Part shown: positions 52,223-59,585 of the stretch, in pieces
Layout: every line of letters begins with the position of its first letter
How positions within the stretch are numbered: the first letter of the stretch is position 1
Assembly (NCBI RefSeq): GCF_004917075.1
Contig: NZ_SSYB01000001.1
Coordinates: 787,477-851,476, forward strand
Source: Geomonas edaphica
Lineage (GTDB): Bacteria > Desulfobacterota > Desulfuromonadia > Geobacterales > Geobacteraceae
DNA length: 64,000 nucleotides
Direction: 5' to 3'
Notes under the pieces: generated by a model
What the model was told of the DNA's origin: nothing
Databases searched by the model: none
Seen by the model: only the letters and a program-made list of their open reading frames with translations
Position numbers and translations under genes: made by a program

Positions 52223-53356
52223 ATGAACATCGCGACAACTGCAGCACAGATCGGCCTGGAGCGCGAGACGAGAACCGGCGCGGTAACGGTTCCGATTTAC
52301 CAGACGGCAACCTTCCGCCATCCCGGCCTTGGACAGAGCACCGGCTACGACTACAGCCGTTCGGGTAACCCCACCCGCCAGGCCCTCGAGGAGGGAATGG
52401 CACGCCTGGAAGGGGGGAGCCGCGGTTTTGCCTACGCCTCCGGCATGGCGGCAATCACGAGCCTCATGTTCCTTTTCGAACGCGGCGATCACCTTGTGGT
52501 CACCGAGGACCTCTACGGCGGGAGCTACCGGCTCTTCGAAAAACTGTTCCAGCAGTTCGGCCTGAGCTTCAGCTACGTCGACACGAGCGACGTCGAGCTG
52601 GTTAGGCAGGCGATACGCCCCAACACGCGTGCCCTCTTCGTCGAGTCGCTCACCAACCCGCTTCTAAAAGTGGCCGACGTGGCGGCGCTCGCGGCGCTCT
52701 GCAAGGAAAAGGGGATGCTCTGCATCGTCGACAACACCTTCCTTACGCCGTACCTTGTCCGTTGTCTCGATCTCGGCGCCGACATCACGGTCTACTCGGG
52801 TAGCAAGTACCTCTCCGGCCACAACGACACGGTGTGCGGTCTCGTCGCCGTGAAGGACGCCGCCCTCGCCGAAAAGGTGTACTTCCACCAAAACGGCGCC
52901 GGCGCGGTGCTCGGTCCCCAGGATTCCTGGCTCACCATACGCGGCATCAAGACGCTCACCATCCGGATGGAGCGCCAGCAGGAGAATGCGCTCGCCCTCG
53001 CCTTGTGGCTGAAGGAGCACCCAGGCGTCGGGCGAGTCTATTACCCGGGGCTGCCAGAGCATCCCGGCCACGACCTCATGCAGCGCCAGTGCACCGGTTT
53101 CGGTGCGATGATCGCCTTCGAGGTGGCCCGTCCCGAACTGGTCGAGCGGCTGCTTATGAAGACACGGCTCATCTCCTTCGCGGAAAGCCTCGGCGGCGTC
53201 GAGAGCCTGATCACCTTCCCGAAGGTGCAGACCCACGCGGATATCGAGCCGGAGACGCTGCAGCGCTTAGGCATCAACGACCTGCTGCTGCGGCTTTCGG
53301 TAGGCATAGAAGACAAGGACGACCTGATCGCCGACCTGGCGCAGGCATTCGCATAA
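52223..53356 (+). CDS. metI: Trans-sulfuration PLP enzyme 1 (cystathionine gamma-synthase/O-acylhomoserine sulfhydrylase type)
   Basis: 377 residues, Cys/Met-metabolism PLP family. YDYSRSGNPTRQALEEGMAR and the later VYSGSKYLSGHNDTVCG, with the PLP lysine in GSKYLSGH, are clear. Position behind a SAM-I riboswitch and before a second paralogue matches Bacillus metI-metC, so cystathionine gamma-synthase is the best guess. O-acylhomoserine sulfhydrylase is an alternative. The ATG at 52223 has TTGGAGG five bases upstream; the longer frame runs into the riboswitch. Confidence 0.88.
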   Translation: MNIATTAAQIGLERETRTGAVTVPIYQTATFRHPGLGQSTGYDYSRSGNPTRQALEEGMARLEGGSRGFAYASGMAAITSLMFLFERGDHLVVTEDLYGGSYRLFEKLFQQFGLSFSYVDTSDVELVRQAIRPNTRALFVESLTNPLLKVADVAALAALCKEKGMLCIVDNTFLTPYLVRCLDLGADITVYSGSKYLSGHNDTVCGLVAVKDAALAEKVYFHQNGAGAVLGPQDSWLTIRGIKTLTIRMERQQENALALALWLKEHPGVGRVYYPGLPEHPGHDLMQRQCTGFGAMIAFEVARPELVERLLMKTRLISFAESLGGVESLITFPKVQTHADIEPETLQRLGINDLLLRLSVGIEDKDDLIADLAQAFA

Positions 53357-53367
53357 GGAGAGCACGC

Positions 53368-54504
53368 ATGAAATTCGCAACCGAACTGATCCATGGCGGC
53401 GACCCCATCGATCCCCAGCACGGCTCGGTGAGCCACCCCATCTACCACACCTCCACCTTCGCCCAGCAGTCGATGGATCATTTCGGCCGCTACGACTACG
53501 CACGATCCGGCAACCCGACCAGGGAGGCGCTGGAAGAAGCGGTCGCCGGACTCGAGAAGGGTGCCACCGGGCTTGCCTTCGCCTCGGGAATGGCGGCCAT
53601 CGCATCCACCATCCTCCTCTTCGCCCCGGGGGACCACCTCGTCGTGTGCGAGGACGTCTACGGCGGGACCTTCAGGCTCCTGTCCACCCTGTTCAAGGGG
53701 TGGGGACTCGAGGCCACCTTCGTGGACGCCACCGACACGGCGGCCCTTGCCGCCGCGATCCGCCCGGAGACCAAGGCGCTCTACCTAGAGACCCCGTCGA
53801 ACCCGCTCATCAAGATCACCGACCTTGCCGCCGCGGTTGCGCTGGCGGCGGAGCACGGCATCCTGACCATCGTGGACAACACCTTCATGACCCCGTACCT
53901 GCAGCGGCCGCTCGAGCTTGGCTGCGACATCGTGCTGCACAGCGGCACCAAGTTTCTTAACGGTCACTCCGACGTGATCTGCGGTTTCGCCGTCGCCCGC
54001 GAGCCCGAACTCGGCAAGAGGCTCCGCTTCATCCAGAACGCCTTCGGCGCGGTGCTTGGCCCACAGGACTGCTGGCTCGTGTTGCGCGGCCTGAAAACAC
54101 TCAAGGTTCGCATGGAAGAACACCAGGCAAGTGCGCAAAAGATAGCGCTATGGCTGAAGGAGCAGAAGCAGGTGGAGCGGGTGTACTACCCCGGGCTCCC
54201 GGAGCACCCGGGCTACGAGGTGCACAAGCGCCAGTCGAGCGGCCCGGGCGCTGTGCTCTCCTTCGAACTTGCGAGCTTCGAACTCACCACGCGCCTGCTT
54301 GAGGGAGTGAAACTCGCCGCCTTTGCCGTCAGCCTCGGTGGTGTGGAGAGCATCCTCTCCTACCCCGCGAAGATGTCCCACGCCGCGATGCCCCCTGCCG
54401 AGAGGGAAGCTCGCGGCATCAAGGACACCCTGGTGCGTCTCTCCGTAGGCCTCGAGGACCCGGACGACCTGATCGCCGACATGGCGCGCTTCCTGAACAT
54501 CTAA
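53368..54504 (+). CDS. metC: Trans-sulfuration PLP enzyme 2 (cystathionine beta-lyase type)
   Basis: 378 residues, same family as the preceding gene. YDYARSGNPTREALEEAVAG and LHSGTKFLNGHSDVICGFAV (PLP lysine in SGTKFLNGH) are present. By order and by analogy with metIC it should cleave cystathionine to homocysteine. Specificity within this family cannot be fixed from motifs. The ATG at 53368 has AAGGAG eight bases upstream. It sits 11 bases after the first gene and is closed by a terminator. Confidence 0.88.
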   Translation: MKFATELIHGGDPIDPQHGSVSHPIYHTSTFAQQSMDHFGRYDYARSGNPTREALEEAVAGLEKGATGLAFASGMAAIASTILLFAPGDHLVVCEDVYGGTFRLLSTLFKGWGLEATFVDATDTAALAAAIRPETKALYLETPSNPLIKITDLAAAVALAAEHGILTIVDNTFMTPYLQRPLELGCDIVLHSGTKFLNGHSDVICGFAVAREPELGKRLRFIQNAFGAVLGPQDCWLVLRGLKTLKVRMEEHQASAQKIALWLKEQKQVERVYYPGLPEHPGYEVHKRQSSGPGAVLSFELASFELTTRLLEGVKLAAFAVSLGGVESILSYPAKMSHAAMPPAEREARGIKDTLVRLSVGLEDPDDLIADMARFLNI

Positions 54505-54532
54505 TTTCCAGCCCGCAAAGGCCCAACGCAAG

Positions 54533-54568
54533 AAAGCCCGGGAGAATCGTCTCCCGGGCTTTCTTCTT
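54533..54568 (+). terminator. Terminator of the met operon
   Basis: AAAGCCCGGGAGA and TCTCCCGGGCTTT form a perfect 13-bp stem with an ATCG loop, then CTTCTTT. The A-rich left flank lets it also act for the minus-strand gene ending at 54595. Confidence 0.9.
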
Positions 54569-54594
54569 TCAAATACCTGGCAGCGCCTGTTACC

Positions 54595-55950
54595 TCAGCG
54601 CTTCCACTTGAAACTCACCGTCTTCACCCCGGGGAAGGCCCTCTGGAACCCGGCCAGTCCCTCGTCCGTGATGCTGTTGCCGCTGCTGGTAAGCCCCTGC
54701 AGCCCCTGCATCCCCTGCAGGTAGACGAGGCCGCGATCGGAGATGCTGGTCTGGTACAGGTAGATCCTCTTCAATGCGGTAAGCGTCGAGATCCCGAGGA
54801 GCGCGGCGTCGGTCAGGGCGGTCCCGCAGAGGTAGAGTTCCTCCAGGCCGGTCAGATGCACGATGTGGTCTAGATCGGCGTCGAGCGCGTCGTAAAGAAA
54901 GAGCGCCTGCAGATCCTCCGGGTTCAGCCCCTGCAAAAGCTTAAGCTTCACCCCTACCCCGTCCTTCACGTCCAGGCGCAGCGCCTGGTCGAGATACACC
55001 CGCACCGGACCGATGGCCGGCCCGCCCTTTTTCCAGTCGCTGAAGTTCGCAGAACGCAGGTCGCGCAGGTAAAGGTCGCCGCACGCGGCATCGGCCGGGA
55101 AGGAGACGATGCGCGCCTGCCTCGTCGCACCGCGCACGGAGCTGCGTACCTTTTCCCCCTTGAGCGCGGCCAGACGCCTCAGCGCTCGGGCGATGTTGAT
55201 CTCGGCCGCCGCCACCATCTCGGCGAAGAGATCGCTCCCCGCCGCCATGCTCTCGTCGACCCGCAGCTTGAAGCGGTGCACGTAACTGGCACGGAGTTCC
55301 TCGATCTGCTCGTTCACCTCGCGGATCGCCTCCATCTCCACAGCGATCTGCCGCTTCACCCGGGCAAGCTCCGCCCGGATGTCGCTCTGCTCGGCCTGCT
55401 CGGGGAAGTGCCGCCGCCAGTTCCTCAGGATCTCCCTGAGGGTGCGGTGATCCTCCTCGGCGTAAGCGCGGTTCGCCTTCAGCATCAGTTCGTGCCGCAC
55501 CGAATTGGGACCGTCACCGGCGAGATCGGGATGGATCGCCTTGGCGACCTCACGATACAGGGCCTTGATGTCCTGCTCATCCGCCTTCCAGACCCGACCG
55601 CGGCTTCCGTGCGCATCGCCGCCCCGGAAGGCCTTGCCGCTTTGGTAGGTGCGGCCGTCCAGGTAGTCGTCCTGGTCGTCTGGTGCGGAAGCGGTCCCCT
55701 CGCAGAAGTCATCTTCCACGGCGCTAGCGGTTCCGGTGAGTCGGTCGATCTCGGCTTCGATCCCTTCCAGTTCGGCCATCCGTTTGCCCAGCGTCTCCTG
55801 GTAGTTCCGCTCGAAGCCCGCGATCTCCTGGCGCAACTGGTGCAGCACGGCACTCGCCTCGGCATGGCGTGCGCGCAGCGAAGCGAGCTCGGCGCGCCTC
55901 TGCTCGAGTTCTATTTCCTCAGGTGATCTCTGTTGATAACGGGCGGTCAT
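54595..55950 (-). CDS. Coiled-coil/J-domain/leucine-rich-repeat protein
   Basis: 451 residues, no signal peptide or membrane segment. An N-terminal coiled coil (8-75) precedes a J-like domain (about 122-180) with the HPD motif in REVAKAIHPDLAGDG, a second coiled coil (195-235), a unique middle region (240-330), and leucine-rich repeats at the C terminus (335-451; LYDALDADLDHIVHLTGLEE, LYLCGTALTDAALLGISTLT, IYLYQTSISDRGLVYLQGMQ). The intact HPD suggests it can stimulate an Hsp70. LRRs would bind a client. The combination is unusual in bacteria. Monocistronic. Confidence 0.85.
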   Translation of the reverse strand: MTARYQQRSPEEIELEQRRAELASLRARHAEASAVLHQLRQEIAGFERNYQETLGKRMAELEGIEAEIDRLTGTASAVEDDFCEGTASAPDDQDDYLDGRTYQSGKAFRGGDAHGSRGRVWKADEQDIKALYREVAKAIHPDLAGDGPNSVRHELMLKANRAYAEEDHRTLREILRNWRRHFPEQAEQSDIRAELARVKRQIAVEMEAIREVNEQIEELRASYVHRFKLRVDESMAAGSDLFAEMVAAAEINIARALRRLAALKGEKVRSSVRGATRQARIVSFPADAACGDLYLRDLRSANFSDWKKGGPAIGPVRVYLDQALRLDVKDGVGVKLKLLQGLNPEDLQALFLYDALDADLDHIVHLTGLEELYLCGTALTDAALLGISTLTALKRIYLYQTSISDRGLVYLQGMQGLQGLTSSGNSITDEGLAGFQRAFPGVKTVSFKWKR

Positions 55951-56417
55951 GGATTGTCACGCAGTTCAGGATTGTTTTAAAAACGGATTTTTATCATAGC
56001 ACCTTAACACGACCCGGCGCTCTGAGACAAAAGGATTTTATCAGATGAAAGGGAAATTGTCTGAGGGAAGTAAACCACTGTCATGGGCACCAGCACCGAC
56101 AGGATGCGCCGCCAACAGAGACGTATACGTCGAGACATGAGATTTTGGCATCCTCATGCAGTGAGAGTAAATGCACCCGCGACACGACACAGACTTACCG
56201 TATCATCGGCATAAGTACCCGAAGCGTCGTGGCTCTCCTGACAAAGCAGGCAGCACGGCAAAGCCAAGGCCAGTACAGGCAGATCCTGTATACTAAGCAG
56301 AACACTTTAAACCGATCTTAAAAAAAGATTGACACGGAGTATGCAGACTGGTATGGTTACGCACCCGCGAATTCCCGCAGGTTATAACAAAACGGAAGTA
56401 CAGGGAGAAGTAAGTAA
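55951..56417. other. 467-bp gap upstream of the cold-shock gene
   Basis: No gene seen. It has a CTGAGACAAAAGG element (56022) like that at 14286. A TATACT hexamer lies near 56289, and the main cold-shock promoter is at 56329. The J-domain/LRR promoter must be at its left end. Confidence 0.5.
56329..56357 (+). promoter_or_regulatory. Promoter of the cold-shock gene
   Basis: TTGACA-N17-TATGGT gives a 5' leader of about 54 bases, shorter than the long regulatory leader of E. coli cspA. Confidence 0.7.
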
Positions 56418-56618
56418 ATGGTAAACGGCACGGTAAAATGGTTCAACGACAGCAAGGGGTTTGGTTTTCTTGAGCAGGAGAACGGCGAGGATGTCTTCGT
56501 TCACTTCTCCGCCATCAACAGCGACGGCTTCAAATCCCTCACCGAGGGTGACTCCGTGACCTTCGAGATCGTCAAGGGACCGAAAGGTCTTCAGGCGGCC
56601 AACGTTTCCAGGGTCTAA
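56418..56618 (+). CDS. CspA-family cold-shock protein
   Basis: 66 residues, the standard length. [20 protein letters not shown] holds the RNP1-like aromatic motif (KGFGF) and [11 protein letters not shown] the RNP2 motif (VFVHF). It binds single-stranded RNA or DNA as a chaperone. GGGAGAAG precedes the ATG and a strong terminator follows. Cold induction cannot be judged from the protein. Confidence 0.95.
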   Translation: MVNGTVKWFNDSKGFGFLEQENGEDVFVHFSAINSDGFKSLTEGDSVTFEIVKGPKGLQAANVSRV

Positions 56619-56645
56619 GTCCGACATATAGCGTAGAACTTTATC

Positions 56646-56676
56646 AAAAGCCCCGGAGCGATCCGGGGCTTTTTTC
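56646..56676. terminator. Terminator of the cold-shock gene
   Basis: AAAAGCCCCGGA and TCCGGGGCTTTT form a 12-bp stem with a GCGA loop and T6. It can also serve the minus-strand cbiO gene that ends at 56685. Confidence 0.92.
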
Positions 56677-56684
56677 GTTTCCCC

Positions 56685-57434
56685 TCACCCGCCGCAGACC
56701 GGGCATCCCTGCATGGATAACGGCTTCTCAAGACGGCACTCCCTCAAAAGCCGCTCGTCCCTGAATATCTCCCTCGTCGGACCGTCCGCGCGCACCGCCC
56801 CGCCTGAGAGGACGATGGTCCGCTCGCACACCTCAAGCACCATGTCGAGATCGTGGCTCGTGATGATCTTGCTGTGCCGGAAATCCTTTAAAAGCCCGAT
56901 CAGCTGCCTGCGGGCGTAAGGGTCCAGGCCGTTTGTCGGCTCATCCATCACCAGCACGTTTGGGGACATGGAAAGCACCGTCGCGATGGCCACCCTGCGC
57001 TTCTCGCCTGCGGAGAGATGATACGGCGCCTTCTCTGCGAGATGCTCTGCGTCCACCCGGCACAGCGCATCGGCCACGCATCGCTTCAGCTCCTCGCCGG
57101 TGATCCCCAGGTTCATGGGACCAAAGGCGACGTCCTCGCGGACCGTGGGCATGAAGAGCTGGTCATCGGGGTCCTGGAACACCATCCCGACGGTGCGCCG
57201 CACCTGGTCGAGGCTCGCGCGGCTGACCGGTACGTGGCCTATGCGCACCTCTCCCGACTCGGAAAGCAGGTGCCCGTTCAGGTGGGCTAGGAGCGTCGAT
57301 TTTCCCGCCCCGTTCGCGCCGATGACGGCGACGGACTCGCCGTGGGTTACGCTGAAGGTTACGTCGTGCAGCGCCTCGGTGCCGTCCGGGTAAACGTGGC
57401 GCAGGTGTTCGATCTCGATGATGTGATGGCTCAT
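56685..57434 (-). CDS. cbiO: Cobalt/nickel ECF transporter ATPase
   Basis: 249 residues. Walker A GANGAGKSTLLAHLNG, Q-loop MVFQDPDDQLF, signature LSAGEKRRVAIA, Walker B VLVMDEPTNGLDP and switch His in ITSHDLDMV. It powers metal uptake with CbiQ and CbiM. The ATG at 57434 overlaps the cbiQ stop by four bases. The C terminus ends CPVCGG, a small Cys pair that could bind metal and is not general in CbiO. Confidence 0.93.
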   Translation of the reverse strand: MSHHIIEIEHLRHVYPDGTEALHDVTFSVTHGESVAVIGANGAGKSTLLAHLNGHLLSESGEVRIGHVPVSRASLDQVRRTVGMVFQDPDDQLFMPTVREDVAFGPMNLGITGEELKRCVADALCRVDAEHLAEKAPYHLSAGEKRRVAIATVLSMSPNVLVMDEPTNGLDPYARRQLIGLLKDFRHSKIITSHDLDMVLEVCERTIVLSGGAVRADGPTREIFRDERLLRECRLEKPLSMQGCPVCGG

Positions 57435-58243
57435 GACAGGGTTCCCGTTACCAGCGCCCCGAGGAGACGGGGAAGGTTGCACAGCCTAAGGGTGATGAGG
57501 AGGCCGCCCCAGAAAAGGATGAAAAGAAAGTCCGAAAGCCCCGGGCGCCTGGATTCGGCAGCGGGAAGCATGCCGTTGTAACCGCGGGCCAGCATCGCCA
57601 TGTGGGTCCGCTCCGCGCGCTGCCAGGTGCGCAAGAGTAGGTGCCCGAGCAGGGGAGCGTAGCTCGCAAGCCCTCTCCCCTTGCCGCCAAAGGAGCGCAT
57701 CTCCCTTGCCCGGGCCGCACGCCCCCCCTCATCGGCCAGCACGAAGAGGTAGCGGTAGAGAAAAAGGAGCTGCATGGCGAACACCTTGGGCATGCCAAGC
57801 CCGACAAGGGCGCGGCAGATGGGGACGAAGCCGGTAAGCGCGGTCAAGGTGAGTGCGGCGGCCACGGTGAGCGCGGTTCTCAGCATGATGGAGGCGAAGG
57901 AGATCCAGCCGCCGGTCACCCCGATGTCGCCGAGACGGAAGAGTACCTCCCGATCGAGAAACGGGTTGAAGATGCCGACCGCGACGACGAAGGGGAAGAC
58001 CAGGAAAACCCGCGATGCGAGGTACCCGGCGGGAAGCCGTCCGATGGCGATGAGCACGGCGGGGTAAATCAGGAAGGGAACCAAAGCGGAAAGCTCGTAC
58101 CTCCCGAAGGAGACGACGCAGAGGATGAAGATTAAGGTGGCGAGCACCTTGGCACGGGGATCCAGGCGGTGCAGCACGGTATCTCCCCCCGCGAGCCGAT
58201 CCAGCCGTTTCAAATCAAGCAGTGCCCCATGTACCGATGCCAT
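57431..58243 (-). CDS. cbiQ: Cobalt/nickel ECF transporter transmembrane protein
   Basis: 270 residues with about five membrane helices and the two cytoplasmic coupling motifs: RAAREMRSFG form (AARAREMRSFGGKGRGL) and RTHMAMLARGYNG (ARG-type). The ATG at 58243 starts MASVHGALLDLKRLDRLAGG; a longer frame reaches into cbiM without support. It lies 35 bases after cbiM and overlaps cbiO. Confidence 0.92.
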   Translation of the reverse strand: MASVHGALLDLKRLDRLAGGDTVLHRLDPRAKVLATLIFILCVVSFGRYELSALVPFLIYPAVLIAIGRLPAGYLASRVFLVFPFVVAVGIFNPFLDREVLFRLGDIGVTGGWISFASIMLRTALTVAAALTLTALTGFVPICRALVGLGMPKVFAMQLLFLYRYLFVLADEGGRAARAREMRSFGGKGRGLASYAPLLGHLLLRTWQRAERTHMAMLARGYNGMLPAAESRRPGLSDFLFILFWGGLLITLRLCNLPRLLGALVTGTLS

Positions 58244-58278
58244 GCCCTTTTCCTCGCCGGAACCACAGCCGAGCGCGC

Positions 58279-59289
58279 CTACGCCTCGGGAGTGGCCCCT
58301 CCCCTTTTCGCCCGGCGCAGAAGCGCCGCCACCGCGACCACGATGATCAGGGTTATGAGCGTGCCGACCACACCGGCGGCACCCGGTCCCGCCTGTTGAG
58401 CGGCCACCCCTTCCCCTGCCGGCACGCGATACTCGGCGAACCACGCGAACCGTCCCTGCAGCGCGTGCAGATAAGCGGTCACGCCATGCAGGGCAACCGG
58501 CGCAGCGCTACCGGACGCACCGGCTACGGACCATTCAAGCCCGTCAGGCTTAGCGGAGGCGAAACGGGAGATCCCGCCTGCAACCAGCAGGGCGCAGACA
58601 AGGGCAGCGGCGAGAAACGGCTTGAGCGAAGGTGCGGCCTCTGCGTGAGTCCGACGGGCGAGCAGCTCCGGACGGGCCTTGCGCATGAAGGAGACCACGG
58701 CGAGGGTAACCGCCCCCTCGACAGCGCCGATGGCGAGGTGGATGGGGAGCATGAGCGCGAGGAACTTCACAAACTGCAGCTCGGATACCCCGGAGAGCGC
58801 CGTCTCCAGCACCACGCAGAGAGCGCCAAGTTCCATGGCGCAAAGCGCTGAGAAAATCGTCACCGCAGCCTCGCGGCGGGGCCCCGGTGCTGTGCCGATC
58901 AGCCTTTTGTACAAAAGCGGGTAGATGATGAAGGCAGGGATTACCCCGAGGTTGAAGATGTTACACCCGAGGGCCAAGAGGCCGCCGTCGGCGAAGAAGA
59001 GCGCCTGCACGACGAGCACCGACGCCACGGTGAGAAAGGCGGCGCTCGGGCCGAGCAGGATGGCAAGGAGCAGCCCGCCGGTTAGATGCCCGCTCGAGCC
59101 GGTGCCGGGGATGGAGAAGTTGATCATCTGGGCGGCGAAGAGAAAGCCGCCCAGCACCCCCATAAGCGGGGCGATGCGATCGTCGCTCTCGCGGCCAAGG
59201 CGTGCCGATCCCCAGGCGATGGCGCCTGCGGAGACGGCCCACATGGTCCCCCCGACCAACGGGGATAGCAGAGCGTCCGCCATATGCAT
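58279..59289 (-). CDS. cbiM: CbiM substrate-binding component with fused CbiN-like domain
   Basis: 336 residues. The N terminus MHMADALLSP places His2 for metal binding, as in CbiM/NikM (usual MHIPDG). About six membrane helices to residue 215 are followed by a helix, a periplasmic stretch with the CbiN/NikN hallmark AKPDGLEWSV, and a last membrane helix (about 305-325). CbiM and CbiN are thus one protein. Cobalt or nickel cannot be separated by sequence. GGAGGA precedes the start. No cobalamin riboswitch is seen upstream. Confidence 0.9.
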   Translation of the reverse strand: MHMADALLSPLVGGTMWAVSAGAIAWGSARLGRESDDRIAPLMGVLGGFLFAAQMINFSIPGTGSSGHLTGGLLLAILLGPSAAFLTVASVLVVQALFFADGGLLALGCNIFNLGVIPAFIIYPLLYKRLIGTAPGPRREAAVTIFSALCAMELGALCVVLETALSGVSELQFVKFLALMLPIHLAIGAVEGAVTLAVVSFMRKARPELLARRTHAEAAPSLKPFLAAALVCALLVAGGISRFASAKPDGLEWSVAGASGSAAPVALHGVTAYLHALQGRFAWFAEYRVPAGEGVAAQQAGPGAAGVVGTLITLIIVVAVAALLRRAKRGGATPEA

Positions 59290-59355
59290 CTAGTTTCCTC
59301 CGCGTGCTTCCCGGTCGAGACCGCGTAGCACGAATTTCAATTCAGTGACACGGTT

Positions 59356-59384
59356 TTTATACAGGATGCCCTCTACCCTGTCAA
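59356..59384 (-). promoter_or_regulatory. Promoter of cbiMQO
   Basis: TTGACA-N17-TATAAA on the minus strand, about 67 bases before the cbiM ATG, a near-consensus sigma-70 promoter. Confidence 0.75.
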
Positions 59385-59585
59385 CGCATATCCCCCGGGA
59401 ACGCGGCCGTCACGGCAACGATCGCGTATACGTTCCACCAACCCTCTTCCGTGAGGTTTTTTCCTACAAATCGCTTCTCTTTTTATTAATACAATGCTAA
59501 TCTGCGCGCCGAGGTGCAGATGGGCCGGGCAACGATACCGGACAACGAAGTCCCGCACCTGGTTGATGCGCAAGGAGCGCTCCCA

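Noticed and set aside
52834..53367. N-terminal extension of the second trans-sulfuration gene
   Set aside because: It is an out-of-frame shadow of the first enzyme; the ATG at 53368 with AAGGAG fits the family.
59290..59585. Cobalamin riboswitch upstream of cbiM
   Set aside because: I could not find the B12-box or the expected multi-helix layout, only a promoter.
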